A DNA stretch of 64,000 bases from UKL13-3 sp964392775 (GTDB lineage: Bacteria; Bacteroidota; Bacteroidia; UKL13-3). Of this stretch, positions 27,927 to 37,234 are shown one piece after another. Every line of letters begins with the position of its first letter. The first letter of the stretch is position 1. Made by a program: the position numbers and the translations under genes. The DNA lies in assembly GCA_964392775.1 (NCBI GenBank), contig CAYMRD010000010.1, forward strand, positions 1-64,000, given 5' to 3'. A model generated the notes under the pieces. The model saw nothing but the letters and a program-made list of their open reading frames with translations. It did no database searches and was not told the DNA's origin.

Positions 27927-29452
27927 ACCTGTTTACTCATCATGTGGGTTGCTGACAAGATTTCTTCAATATATTGTCGGGTGTTTGATAATCGTGGAAC
28001 TTTATGCTGACCACCTAATTTACCTGCTCGTTTTAACCATGCCTGAAATGTTCCTTTGGGTAACACTTTTACAATCGGACGGATCATGGCCATATCTTTA
28101 AACCGTTTCGCCTCGTAATCGCTGTTCACCTGTTTCAAATGTGAATCCAGTTCATCCGTAAAATGTTCAATTGATGCAGGCATTTCATCAAATTCAATTA
28201 ACCATTCATGCGCACCAATCTTGTGATCTTCAAAATGTACGGGAGCAGCAGTATAATCGGTTATACTGGCGTTTAATTTTTTGCACGCTGATGAAATTGC
28301 AAAATCAGCATTTTCAATCATCAGCTCTTCGCCAAAAGCATTTATAAAATGTTTGGTTCTGCCGGTTATAATAAAACGAAACGGATTGACCGAGGTGAAA
28401 CGAATGGTATCGCCAATGATATAACGCCAGAGTCCCGAATTGGTGGAAATCACTAAAGCATAATTCACATCTTTCTCAACCTCATCAAGGGTATGTGTTT
28501 TGGGATGATCTTTCCCGTATTCGCTCATCGGCATAAATTCATAAAAAATGCCATAGTCGAGCATCAATAACATATCCGATCGTTGCATGGAATCCTGAAT
28601 ACCCAAAAATCCTTCTGAGGCATTGTAAGTTTCCAGATAAGAAACATTTGATGATTGTATAAGTTTACTGAACCTGTTGCGGTATGGCGCAAAGCTTACA
28701 CCGCCATGAATGTATAATTCCAGGTTGGGCCAGATATCGGTAAGGTTGTTTTTGCCGGTAACTTCAAGTAGCTTTTCTATAAGCACCAATGTCCATGTAG
28801 GAACCCCTGAAATATTTGTGACATCTTCATTCTGAGTTGCCGCCACCATTTTTTCAATTTTCTCGTCCCAGTTATCCATGGTGGCAATATCTAAATCAGG
28901 CGTTCGGAAATAGTGCGCCCAGAACGGCAGATTTTGCATCATTACAGCAGATACGTCTCCATAATAACTATCGGTATTTCCATTGTTAATCTGATGACTT
29001 CCGCCCATTACCAACCCTTTGCCGTCAAATATCCTGCTATCAGGCTTATTCAGATGGTAAAACAACAGAGCATCTTTTCCTCCCTGAAAATGACACTCTT
29101 CCAAACTCTCGTATGTAACCGGAATAAACTTGCTTTTTGAGCTTGTTGTGCCTGATGATTTGGCAAACCACCGCACTTCGCTTGGCCAGAGAATATTCTG
29201 TTCTCCCTTCATCATCCGGTCAATATACGGCTTCAACGATTCGTAATTTCCTACCGGAACCCTTTCTTTAAACTCATCAATACTCTTTATCGAACCATAT
29301 CCGTATTTTTTCCCCCACCCTGTATCACGGGCAGTATCTACCAAATGTCGAAACAGGTCATACTGTACCTGTTGAGGGTACTGCATAAAATGTTCGATAT
29401 TCGGTATCCGTTTTTTCAGATACCAGGTTACTAGTGAATTGAATATGGCCAT
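27923..29452 (-). CDS. GH3-family acyl-adenylate/amidosynthetase-like protein
   Basis: A 509-residue member of the GH3 family, a branch of the adenylate-forming enzymes known in plants for conjugating amino acids to auxin or jasmonate. The nucleotide-binding loop SSGTTSSKSKFIPVT (residues ~97-111), the central LETYNASEGFLGIQD and the later GLWRYIIGDTIRF are intact. Bacteroidota carry this gene widely, but its bacterial substrate is not established. On the complement TATTTCTGC, a near -7 box, ends one base before the ATG, pointing to a leaderless mRNA. It is the first gene of an operon with the PorE-like gene. Confidence 0.88.
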   Translation of the reverse strand: MAIFNSLVTWYLKKRIPNIEHFMQYPQQVQYDLFRHLVDTARDTGWGKKYGYGSIKSIDEFKERVPVGNYESLKPYIDRMMKGEQNILWPSEVRWFAKSSGTTSSKSKFIPVTYESLEECHFQGGKDALLFYHLNKPDSRIFDGKGLVMGGSHQINNGNTDSYYGDVSAVMMQNLPFWAHYFRTPDLDIATMDNWDEKIEKMVAATQNEDVTNISGVPTWTLVLIEKLLEVTGKNNLTDIWPNLELYIHGGVSFAPYRNRFSKLIQSSNVSYLETYNASEGFLGIQDSMQRSDMLLMLDYGIFYEFMPMSEYGKDHPKTHTLDEVEKDVNYALVISTNSGLWRYIIGDTIRFTSVNPFRFIITGRTKHFINAFGEELMIENADFAISSACKKLNASITDYTAAPVHFEDHKIGAHEWLIEFDEMPASIEHFTDELDSHLKQVNSDYEAKRFKDMAMIRPIVKVLPKGTFQAWLKRAGKLGGQHKVPRLSNTRQYIEEILSATHMMSKQV

Positions 29453-29517
29453 GCAGAAATAGGCTAATTGTCTGTAAGTTTAATGCTAAACTTGGAATAA
29501 AACAATAGCCGGTTCCA

Positions 29518-30792
29518 CTAATACATTGTGGAATAGTCTGTCAAAAAATCATAAATAAGAGCAAACGACTGATTGTAACGGCTAAATGTAACCGCATCTG
29601 CATTGTCTCCCGGGTCATGATAACAACAATATTCTCCCATCAAATAAAAGAAAAATGCCTTTACTCCTTTTTCCGAAAAATAGTAATGATCGCTGTTGGC
29701 GGCCTTTCCGCGGGAGCTTACCACCGGCAAATAGTCGTTGGTAATATTGATAAGCTGCAACTGCCTGAACTCATCAGGAAACAATGTGGCGTTTACAACC
29801 GTCATACCTTTATCTCCCGTTCCCATCAAGTCCAGATTAATGAGCATACTGATCCGGGACAGTGGAAACAATGGTTTTTCTGTATAATACAATGACCCTA
29901 ACAGGCCGATTTCTTCACCGGCAAATGCAATAAACGCTACGGAATAGTCAAGAGGTTTTTCCTTAACCTTACGCATTAAATCCAACATCATAGCAACACC
30001 GCTGGCATTGTCATTTGCGCCCGGAAAAAGTGCTTCGGATCCCATCATTCCAAGATGGTCATAGTGTGCAGTAATAACAAGAAACGAATCGGGATAGCGG
30101 GTTCCTTTCACATAACCGGCCACATTGTGCATATTATAGTCGTTGATCTCCGACTCTACTGTCAACTTACATTTGAGCTGGTGACGTTTAAGCGCTCCCT
30201 TTTTTATGTATACAACCGGATAATTATCCCAATCCATTGACGCTCCCCAGGTGAGCTTATCCTGATTTGAATAAATCAAGCCTTTAGCACGGTAGCCGTT
30301 TTTAAGAATCTTTTGCTGAGCTTCAGCATTAATAAGCTGGCGGTCTTTTATACCATCCACCACCAACAGGGTTTTGTAAAATGATGTTTTTTGAAACGCC
30401 CCGAACTCGGTTGGGTTATCCAGAGTTGATGAGTCGACAAACAATATATCAAAAACGCCCATTACTTTAGGGCATCCCGGAGCAATGATAAAATCCGTTC
30501 CGGGAACAAGCGGCTCATCTTCAACAATAAACTGAACCTTATCGGGAAACGAAACCGCCTGATAGGCAAACGACTGAAAATACTCTCCGTTCCATGAAAG
30601 AAGGTTGTTTTTCTTGAACTCCTCTTTGATGAAGTTAGCAGCTTTTTGGGCCCCGTTGTTTACATACCCTCTGCCCGAAAAATCTTCGCTGCACAGCGTA
30701 TTCAGGACCGAACGGGCATACTCCACATCCTGCGCAAGCAACGGGATGCTGCACACTCCAAACAACAGTATGCACAACAGGCGCGTAAACAT
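29518..30792 (-). CDS. M28-family zinc aminopeptidase, secreted
   Basis: A 424-residue exported metallopeptidase (signal peptide 1-20, ending LLAQ). The di-zinc site of the M28 family is visible: ITAHYDHLG (His, and Asp two residues on), GANDNASG (bridging Asp), AGEEIGL (catalytic Glu and ligand Glu), and LDLMG. It probably trims N-terminal residues from peptides in the periplasm. An intact PA-like segment lies before the peptidase part. It follows purS by 27 bp on the same strand, but is functionally unrelated to it. Confidence 0.9.
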   Translation of the reverse strand: MFTRLLCILLFGVCSIPLLAQDVEYARSVLNTLCSEDFSGRGYVNNGAQKAANFIKEEFKKNNLLSWNGEYFQSFAYQAVSFPDKVQFIVEDEPLVPGTDFIIAPGCPKVMGVFDILFVDSSTLDNPTEFGAFQKTSFYKTLLVVDGIKDRQLINAEAQQKILKNGYRAKGLIYSNQDKLTWGASMDWDNYPVVYIKKGALKRHQLKCKLTVESEINDYNMHNVAGYVKGTRYPDSFLVITAHYDHLGMMGSEALFPGANDNASGVAMMLDLMRKVKEKPLDYSVAFIAFAGEEIGLLGSLYYTEKPLFPLSRISMLINLDLMGTGDKGMTVVNATLFPDEFRQLQLINITNDYLPVVSSRGKAANSDHYYFSEKGVKAFFFYLMGEYCCYHDPGDNADAVTFSRYNQSFALIYDFLTDYSTMY

Positions 30793-30819
30793 GGAAACTG
30801 TTTTTAAGCTTGTTATAAC

Positions 30820-31074
30820 TTAGATTTTTGAAAGCGTATAGTCGTAACGCTCCATAATCAAATTAGCCAAAAGCTTTTTGCATGCATCATCAACCATTTG
30901 TGAAGCCTGTTGCTCATCACTTGCCTCAATTTCAAGTGAGATATGTTTGCCCACACGTACATTTTGAATAGATGGCAATCCGATGTTTTTCATACTTCCG
31001 GTTACCGCTTTACCCTGAGGATCGAGCAGGGCATCATGAGGCATCACATTAATTTCAGCTTTAAACTTTGTCAT
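30820..31074 (-). CDS. purS: phosphoribosylformylglycinamidine synthase subunit PurS
   Basis: An 84-residue subunit that bridges PurL and PurQ in the fourth step of purine synthesis. It has the PurS pattern: FKAEINVMPHDALLDPQGKAV at the start, then NIGLPSIQNVRVGKHI and a helical C-terminus. Start 31074 (MTKFKAE) was chosen; a longer form from 31101 would lie mostly inside pssA. The first 14 bases overlap the end of pssA, so the pair is coupled. purL and purQ are not in the window. Confidence 0.93.
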   Translation of the reverse strand: MTKFKAEINVMPHDALLDPQGKAVTGSMKNIGLPSIQNVRVGKHISLEIEASDEQQASQMVDDACKKLLANLIMERYDYTLSKI

Positions 31075-31771
31075 TGCGTTTATTGATAAATTGAGAAACA
31101 ATAGAAATTACGATATAAAGAATAATAGCAATCGGAATACCTGAATATCCGAATGCAAGCACCGATGCAACCGAAGAACCGATCAGCAAATACCTGAATT
31201 CATTTCCCTGCCAGCTAAACTGTTTAAATTTAAGCGCCAGCAAAGGAAGTTCGGCAACCAACATATAAGCCGAAAGCAAAGGGAAGAATGTCAGGAAATA
31301 GGCATTAGAGAATAATATTCCCAGACCAATCATATCATGTTCCATTACAAATGGAATACTTGCAATAAACATGGCATTTGCCGGTGTTGGAACACCAATA
31401 AAAGAATCGCTCTGGCGTGTATCAATATTAAACTTGGCAAGCCTTATTGCAGAAAAAACCGGAATAAGCAAAACGATATAACGATTGATACAAAAACCAT
31501 CCATTGCAAAACACTGCTTAGACAGCATCATAAAAATCATCCCCGGAGCAACGCCAAAACTCACCATATCAGCCAAAGAATCCAGTTGTTTGCCAATTTC
31601 TGAATAGGCCTTAAGGGCTCGGGCAACAAACCCGTCAAAAAAATCAAGTACAGCTGCCACTCCTATGTAGATTGAAGCTATGGTCAAATCTCCGTTAAGA
31701 GCTGCCATTATCGACAAGCAACCACATACCAGATTGAGGGACGTAAGTGTATTTGGAATATGCTTAATCAC
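31061..31771 (-). CDS. pssA: CDP-diacylglycerol-serine O-phosphatidyltransferase
   Basis: Makes phosphatidylserine, the precursor of phosphatidylethanolamine, at the inner membrane. The CDP-alcohol phosphatidyltransferase signature D-G-x2-A-R-x8-G-x3-D-x3-D is seen as DGFVARALKAYSEIGKQLDSLAD. Six or more membrane segments follow. A GTG start at 31771 (VIKHIPNTLTSLN) gives 236 residues; the open frame continues upstream to 31939, but that part is charged, does not fit the family, and overlaps the divergent gene. cdsA, which supplies its substrate, is 7 kb away on the other strand. Confidence 0.92.
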   Translation of the reverse strand: MIKHIPNTLTSLNLVCGCLSIMAALNGDLTIASIYIGVAAVLDFFDGFVARALKAYSEIGKQLDSLADMVSFGVAPGMIFMMLSKQCFAMDGFCINRYIVLLIPVFSAIRLAKFNIDTRQSDSFIGVPTPANAMFIASIPFVMEHDMIGLGILFSNAYFLTFFPLLSAYMLVAELPLLALKFKQFSWQGNEFRYLLIGSSVASVLAFGYSGIPIAIILYIVISIVSQFINKRNDKV

Positions 31772-31850
31772 TGTATCGCGTTTAGGCCCGCAAAGTACGC
31801 TTATATGATTTGTTAAAAAAATATTGCGGTGGTTTTTACCAACAATTCTA

Positions 31851-31858
31851 TATTTTTG
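31851..31858 (+). promoter_or_regulatory. -7 box of the 31862 gene
   Basis: TATTTTTG, an exact TAnnTTTG, lies three bases before the ATG; a TTG is at 31824-31826 (24 bases upstream). The mRNA would be leaderless or nearly so. Confidence 0.55.
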
Positions 31859-31861
31859 GAG

Positions 31862-32350
31862 ATGAGGTGTTCTCTTCAAAATATTCTTTTTTGTACCCTT
31901 CTTTGTGTTCTTTGTTCCTTTACAAAAGGGCCGGAACAACAGCTCACCAACAAAATCGTATTCAAAGGTATGTTAAGCAGTTATGTTCCTTTTTCACATC
32001 TGAAAAACTCATCCATTGAAATCCGAAACAACATCTTAAACATAGTTGCCGTAGATCAAAATGGCGACATGCTTCAAATTAAAGGGGTACCTGTTTCGAA
32101 AGTGCAAAACGGCATACTGTCCCCCGCTGAATTCAGAACCATTTATATTTCCGAAAAAAATGGCATCCACCATGATGATGACGATACAAACCCTAACTCA
32201 TTACTGGAAATAAAATGCAACGACAATAAACCGGGGTCCCTAATTTCAGTTGGCCTCAAAACAACCCTTATAATGAATGGAAAAGCGATTAGAGTATACG
32301 CAACCCTTTCAGGTATTCTCCCCTCCTACATTTATACCGAGCAGAATTAA
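31862..32350 (+). CDS. small exported protein, unknown
   Basis: A 162-residue protein I do not recognise. Residues 1-19 (RCSLQNILFCTLLCVLCSF) look like a signal peptide; the cysteines could allow lipidation but the lipobox is poor. The rest is beta-rich with a DDDD stretch (residues ~105-109). Start 31862 is preferred over 31829 because it begins the signal peptide and follows a -7 box. It ends three bases before the subtilisin gene, so the two are probably one operon and the small protein might assist or inhibit the protease, as propeptide-like proteins do; this is only a guess from position. Confidence 0.6.
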   Translation: MRCSLQNILFCTLLCVLCSFTKGPEQQLTNKIVFKGMLSSYVPFSHLKNSSIEIRNNILNIVAVDQNGDMLQIKGVPVSKVQNGILSPAEFRTIYISEKNGIHHDDDDTNPNSLLEIKCNDNKPGSLISVGLKTTLIMNGKAIRVYATLSGILPSYIYTEQN

Positions 32351-32353
32351 GCC

Positions 32354-35300
32354 ATGATGTGTGTCAAGAAATCAGTTGTTTTATTATTTGTGGCCTGTGC
32401 AACAACTTCAATTGCCCAACAATCCGTAAGTCCTGCTTCCGGTCCTGTTACCAACCTAAAGGTGATGGAAGAACAGTTTCGCCAGCAATTTGAACTAAAC
32501 CGGGTGAAGGCCGAAAAAATTGCGCAAGAAACAGGTATCCCCTTACGCCAAAACCTTGAAAACGGACGCATTGCAGGGTTTTATGGATTCACCCCAACCG
32601 GACAAATGTTGTTTTACGAAACGCAGAATCTTGGTGCTGCAAGAACTGTTTCTACCCATAAGGTATGGCCCGGAGGAACAGCAGGTACTGCCCTTACCGG
32701 AAATGGCATGACCAACAGACTGGGGGTTTGGGATGCGGGGGCCGTATTAACCACTCATCAGGAATTTGGCGGCCGCGTGACACAGGCAGACGGGGCTACC
32801 ACATTAAGCGCCCATTCAACACATGTGGCCGGAACACTGGTAGCAGCAGGTGTGGACCCTAATGCAAAAGGAATGTCATACCAGGCTCCGCTAAAAGCTT
32901 ATGACTGGGACCTTGACGAAAGCGAGATGACCGCGGCTGCGGCAGCAGGTATGCTTGTTTCCAATCACTCTTATGGAACAATATGCGGATGGAGATGGAA
33001 TAGCGACATATCGAAATGGGAATGGTGGGGCGATGCATCCGTAAGCCAAACCGAAGATTATAAATTTGGATTTTATGATTATCAATCGGCCGACTGGGAT
33101 AACATCGCATTGAACAATCCTTTTTATCTTATTTGCAAATCAGCCGGTAACGACCGCAGTGATAATATATCAGGTGGTACATCTCATTTGGTTCGTGATC
33201 CATACAACAACTGGGTTAGCAGCAATACGGTTCGCAATCAGGATGGGGGTACAACAGGTTTCGACTGTATACTTCCCTCTTCAACATCCAAGAACATTCT
33301 GACCGTAGGGGCCATTCAAAAAATAAACAACAGCAATACCAACGATGGGTACGTAAACGCAGCAGGAGTAGTGATGAGTTCTTTCAGCGGCTGGGGACCT
33401 ACAGACGATGGCCGCATTAAGCCTGACTTGGTTGGAGCAGGTGTCAGCATATACTCAACCGGGCCGGCATCAAACACCGCGTATTTAAGCGGCTACAACG
33501 GAACATCTATGGCTGCTCCTAATGTTGCAGGTTCACTTCTGTTGGTTCAACAACACTATAACAATTGCAAAGGTACTTTCATGCGAGCGTCAACACTCAA
33601 AGCTTTAGCCATTCATACCGCAGATGAAGCTGGAACAAGTGAGGGGCCTGATTACAAATTTGGCTGGGGATTGCTCAATACGGCAAAAGCTGTTCAGTTA
33701 ATTTCTGATTCCAGTAACAATATGATTTTGGAGAAATCATTGAACAATGGAAGCTCGTACACGCAAGGTATCTCCAACGATGGATTAACACCTCTTAAAG
33801 TAACCATCTGCTGGACTGACCGCCCGGGAACACCTGCAAAAATTGCAGTTGACCCTACCAATTTAATGCTGGTAAACGACCTTGATATTCGTGTAACGCG
33901 AATATCAGACAATATGGTGTTTTATCCGTATGTTTTGAATCCGGCAAGTCCGGCTGATGCAGCCACTAAAGCAGATAATTTCCGTGATAATGTTGAACAG
34001 GTATACATAGCTGCTCCAGCTGCCGGTTCGTATATGATTTCGGTAACTCATAAAGCCAATTTATACAACAATCAGGCTCAACACTTTTCATTAATCATCG
34101 GAGGTATTGTTGGCAATCCTGCGGCTGCGTTTTCTGTTAATAACAAATCGGTTTGTACCGGACAAGTTGTTACGTATACTGATAATTCGGGTGGTAATCC
34201 AACCTCACGAGTTTGGACCTTCCCCGGAGGAACTCCATCAACTGCTACAACAGCTACAGTTAATGTAACCTATGCATTACAGGGAACATACTCCGCTTCC
34301 TTAAAGGTAACCAACGCTAAGGGTTCCGATTCTGTATTTCAGCAAAATGTAGTTGGGGTTGGAGGTTTGGCATTGCCTTTTCTGGAAACATTTGAACCCA
34401 ACTCCCCTACGCTTACCAGCTGGACAATTGGCAATCCTGATGCAGATACCACCTGGCGACTGGCAACCATTGGCGGAAACACTCCCGGAAATACGGCATA
34501 CTGTATGCCATTTTACAATACCAACAAGGATGGTAGCCGCGACCAGCTCACCTCTCCTCCTCTCAGTTTCAAAGAATCCCACAACACATCTTTATCATTC
34601 AAACACGCATACACGAATTTTTTTTCAGGAGAAACTGATTCTCTGATTGTACTCATATCCACCAACTGTGGGACTACATGGACAAGGCTTCTCGCCCTGG
34701 GTGAAAATGGAACCAATAACTTTAAAACAGCACCAACATCAATGGCTCAGTTTATCCCTGCCCACACATCAGAGTGGTGTAACACAAACTGCAATACCAT
34801 AAACCTAAGTGCCTATGATGGAATGAATGATGTACGCATTCGCTTTGAGGCTTATAACACCTACAACAATAACTTGTATTTAGACAACATCAATATTACA
34901 GGAACGGCAATCCAACCTGTTGTAAAATTTGGTACACTTCAAACAACAGTTTGTGCAGGAAACCCTGTACAATTCCGTGATTCCAGTGATAATTATCCTA
35001 CATCGTGGCAATGGACATTTACCGGAGCAGCCGCTGAAAATGTAACCTCACAACATCCTTTGGTTACTTATAATGTACCCGGAACATATACTGTTAAGCT
35101 TAAAGCTGCCAACAGTGGAGGTTCAGACAGCTTAACCAAAAATGCTTATATAACGGTATTGTCCTCACCAAATATTCCCAATATCACAAGCAACCGAACC
35201 GGTAAATGTATTGGTGACAGTATTCTCATATCCACCGATTCTGTTGACAATGGATACCAATGGCTGTTGAACAACAACATTATTCCGGGAGCAGCAACAA

Positions 35301-36175
35301 ACTCTATATATGCCCTGTCGGCCGGTATATACAATGTAAGATTGTTGGGAAACAACGAATGTGACCGTAACTCAAACCCGCTCTCTATTATAGAGGGAAC
35401 CAAACCCGGTCAGCCTGTTGTAACATCAAACCTAACTACAACTGCATTCTGTCAGGGAACAACCGCCATACTAACTTCAAGTGCTGCATCAGGCAATCAA
35501 TGGTTAAAAAACGGAACTGCTGTAACCGGAGCCGTTAACAAAATATTCCCTGCTCAGGACTCAGGCGCATATTCTGTAATCACAATAAATTCGGGTTGCC
35601 CCAGCGACACATCAAACACGCTCTCTCTGAGCCTCAAACCCAAACCGGTTACATCAGCAATAAGTGGAGAAGCGAACCCTTTTTACAACAGTGTTCAATC
35701 CTATATGGTTGTTCCAACATCAGGTTCAAGCTATGCATGGACCGTCACAAATGGAACCCCATCCTCAACTAGCAATACAACAGGCAGTTTAGAAGTCGCA
35801 TGGGGAACCCAACCTACGGGTAAAGTTGCTGTAACCGAATATGCGGATAATGGTTGTGCCAGTGATACCCAAACACTGTCGATAACCCTGACTCCCGCAA
35901 CAGGAATCGCTCAGGAAAACTGGATGAATTCGGTATCTGTTTATCCGAATCCTGTCAACACACAGCTAACGGTTTCATTTGCGCAAACACTAACTCAAAC
36001 AACCGAAGTACGTGTTGTAAATATTTTGGGGCAAACGCTTCAGAGTAACATCATTCAAACACCATCAGCGGGTTCTGTCCATACCATTGATATGAGCCGG
36101 TTGAACCCGGGACTGTATATTATTGAGATAGAACAACCGGGCGGCATCAAACAAGTGCGGGTGATGAAACGTTAA
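32354..36175 (+). CDS. S8 subtilisin-type protease with PKD domains and T9SS sorting tail
   Basis: A 1273-residue secreted serine protease. After the signal peptide (1-21) and a short proregion, the S8 triad is Asp127 (GVWDAG), His154 (HSTHVAG) and Ser385 (NGTSMAAPN). Two PKD domains begin near 590 and 860, with a jelly-roll-like segment between them, then Ig-like repeats. The last ~80 residues are a Por sorting tail (SVYPNPVNTQ... VRVMKR). It is probably exported by T9SS and acts outside the cell on proteins. It begins ATG-ATG; the second Met is equally likely as start. A strong bidirectional hairpin follows. Confidence 0.93.
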   Translation: MMCVKKSVVLLFVACATTSIAQQSVSPASGPVTNLKVMEEQFRQQFELNRVKAEKIAQETGIPLRQNLENGRIAGFYGFTPTGQMLFYETQNLGAARTVSTHKVWPGGTAGTALTGNGMTNRLGVWDAGAVLTTHQEFGGRVTQADGATTLSAHSTHVAGTLVAAGVDPNAKGMSYQAPLKAYDWDLDESEMTAAAAAGMLVSNHSYGTICGWRWNSDISKWEWWGDASVSQTEDYKFGFYDYQSADWDNIALNNPFYLICKSAGNDRSDNISGGTSHLVRDPYNNWVSSNTVRNQDGGTTGFDCILPSSTSKNILTVGAIQKINNSNTNDGYVNAAGVVMSSFSGWGPTDDGRIKPDLVGAGVSIYSTGPASNTAYLSGYNGTSMAAPNVAGSLLLVQQHYNNCKGTFMRASTLKALAIHTADEAGTSEGPDYKFGWGLLNTAKAVQLISDSSNNMILEKSLNNGSSYTQGISNDGLTPLKVTICWTDRPGTPAKIAVDPTNLMLVNDLDIRVTRISDNMVFYPYVLNPASPADAATKADNFRDNVEQVYIAAPAAGSYMISVTHKANLYNNQAQHFSLIIGGIVGNPAAAFSVNNKSVCTGQVVTYTDNSGGNPTSRVWTFPGGTPSTATTATVNVTYALQGTYSASLKVTNAKGSDSVFQQNVVGVGGLALPFLETFEPNSPTLTSWTIGNPDADTTWRLATIGGNTPGNTAYCMPFYNTNKDGSRDQLTSPPLSFKESHNTSLSFKHAYTNFFSGETDSLIVLISTNCGTTWTRLLALGENGTNNFKTAPTSMAQFIPAHTSEWCNTNCNTINLSAYDGMNDVRIRFEAYNTYNNNLYLDNINITGTAIQPVVKFGTLQTTVCAGNPVQFRDSSDNYPTSWQWTFTGAAAENVTSQHPLVTYNVPGTYTVKLKAANSGGSDSLTKNAYITVLSSPNIPNITSNRTGKCIGDSILISTDSVDNGYQWLLNNNIIPGAATNSIYALSAGIYNVRLLGNNECDRNSNPLSIIEGTKPGQPVVTSNLTTTAFCQGTTAILTSSAASGNQWLKNGTAVTGAVNKIFPAQDSGAYSVITINSGCPSDTSNTLSLSLKPKPVTSAISGEANPFYNSVQSYMVVPTSGSSYAWTVTNGTPSSTSNTTGSLEVAWGTQPTGKVAVTEYADNGCASDTQTLSITLTPATGIAQENWMNSVSVYPNPVNTQLTVSFAQTLTQTTEVRVVNILGQTLQSNIIQTPSAGSVHTIDMSRLNPGLYIIEIEQPGGIKQVRVMKR

Positions 36176-36178
36176 ACA

Positions 36179-36208
36179 AAAAATGGGAACCGGTTAGTTC
36201 CCATTTTT
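36179..36208. terminator. bidirectional terminator
   Basis: AAAAATGGGAAC pairs with GTTCCCATTTTT around CGGTTA. A and T runs flank it, so it can end both the protease and the convergent dus transcript. Confidence 0.9.
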
Positions 36209-36211
36209 GTT

Positions 36212-37207
36212 TTATGCCGGTTGAAGTATTTGAGCATAATGCCCGATAACCTGTTCCAGCGTTTCCAGAATTTCATCTTTGCTATTGGCCGTTACAAGCC
36301 TGCTTCTGTACTCTTTAAAATGATCGATACCTTTAAAGTACTGGCTGTAATGTCTTCTCATCTCCACAATACCAACCCAGTCGCCTTTCCATTCAAGGGA
36401 TCTTAGCAAGTGGGTTTTACATACCTCTACCCTGTCAATAATGGTTGGGGCTGCTATATGCTCTCCCGTTCTGAAAAAATGTTTGATTTCATTAAAAATC
36501 CAGGGGTATCCGATAGCTGCACGCCCAATCATGATTCCATCTACACCATACCTGTTTTTATACTCGAGGGCTTTTTCGGGTGTATCAATGTCACCATTTC
36601 CAAAAACCGGAATCTTTATGCGCGGATTGTTTTTGATTTTGGCAATCAGGGCCCAGTCGGCTTCGCCTTTATACATTTGCGCGCGTGTACGGCCATGCAC
36701 CGAAAGTGCCTGAATACCCACATCCTGCAAACGCTCCGCAACTTCTTCTACATTTTTGCTGTTTTCATCCCAGCCCAGACGTGTTTTTACAGTAACAGGT
36801 AATGAAGTCGATTTCACCACAGCCTCCGTTATCTTTACCATTTTGGGAAGATCTTTTAAAATTCCGGCACCGGCTCCTTTACACACTACCTTTTTTACCG
36901 GACAGCCAAAATTGATGTCCACCAAATCAGGATTGACGGCATCTACAATTTGGGCCGACAACGCCATGCTCTCTTCATCTCCTCCAAAAATCTGAATCCC
37001 CACAGGGCGCTCGTAGTCGAAAACATCAAGCTTCTGACGGCTTTTAATCGCATCACGAATCAATCCCTCACTCGAAATGAACTCCGTATACATCAAATCT
37101 GCTCCGTGCTGTTTGCACACAGCCCTGAATGGCGGATCACTTACATCCTCCATCGGAGCAAGCAATAAAGGAAATTCCCCGAGCTCTATGTTACCAATTT
37201 TTACCAT
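36212..37207 (-). CDS. dusB: tRNA-dihydrouridine synthase (DusB-type)
   Basis: Reduces uridines in the tRNA D-loop using FMN and NADPH. The 331-residue TIM barrel carries LAPMEDVSDPPFRAV near the start, the active-site cysteine segment INFGCPVKKV, KTRLGW, SVHGRTRAQMYKG and GNGDI... GRAAIGYPWIF, all family landmarks. Start 37207 (MVKIGNIELG) is chosen over 37222; it is preceded by a TATTTTTGC box. The promoter region is shared with the divergent CPBP gene. DusB is the common Bacteroidota type; subtype assignment is moderate. Confidence 0.93.
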   Translation of the reverse strand: MVKIGNIELGEFPLLLAPMEDVSDPPFRAVCKQHGADLMYTEFISSEGLIRDAIKSRQKLDVFDYERPVGIQIFGGDEESMALSAQIVDAVNPDLVDINFGCPVKKVVCKGAGAGILKDLPKMVKITEAVVKSTSLPVTVKTRLGWDENSKNVEEVAERLQDVGIQALSVHGRTRAQMYKGEADWALIAKIKNNPRIKIPVFGNGDIDTPEKALEYKNRYGVDGIMIGRAAIGYPWIFNEIKHFFRTGEHIAAPTIIDRVEVCKTHLLRSLEWKGDWVGIVEMRRHYSQYFKGIDHFKEYRSRLVTANSKDEILETLEQVIGHYAQILQPA

Positions 37208-37218
37208 TGTATATTGCG

Positions 37219-37227
37219 GCAAAAATA
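37219..37227 (-). promoter_or_regulatory. dusB -7 box
   Basis: The complement reads TATTTTTGC, an exact TAnnTTTGC, 11 bp before the ATG. It lies within the short gap to the divergent CPBP gene, whose start is 8 bp away. Confidence 0.6.
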
Positions 37228-37234
37228 CAATAAA

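Noticed and set aside
31772..31939. Longer N-terminus for pssA
   Set aside because: The extension is Lys-rich, outside the family, and overlaps the divergent gene and its promoter.
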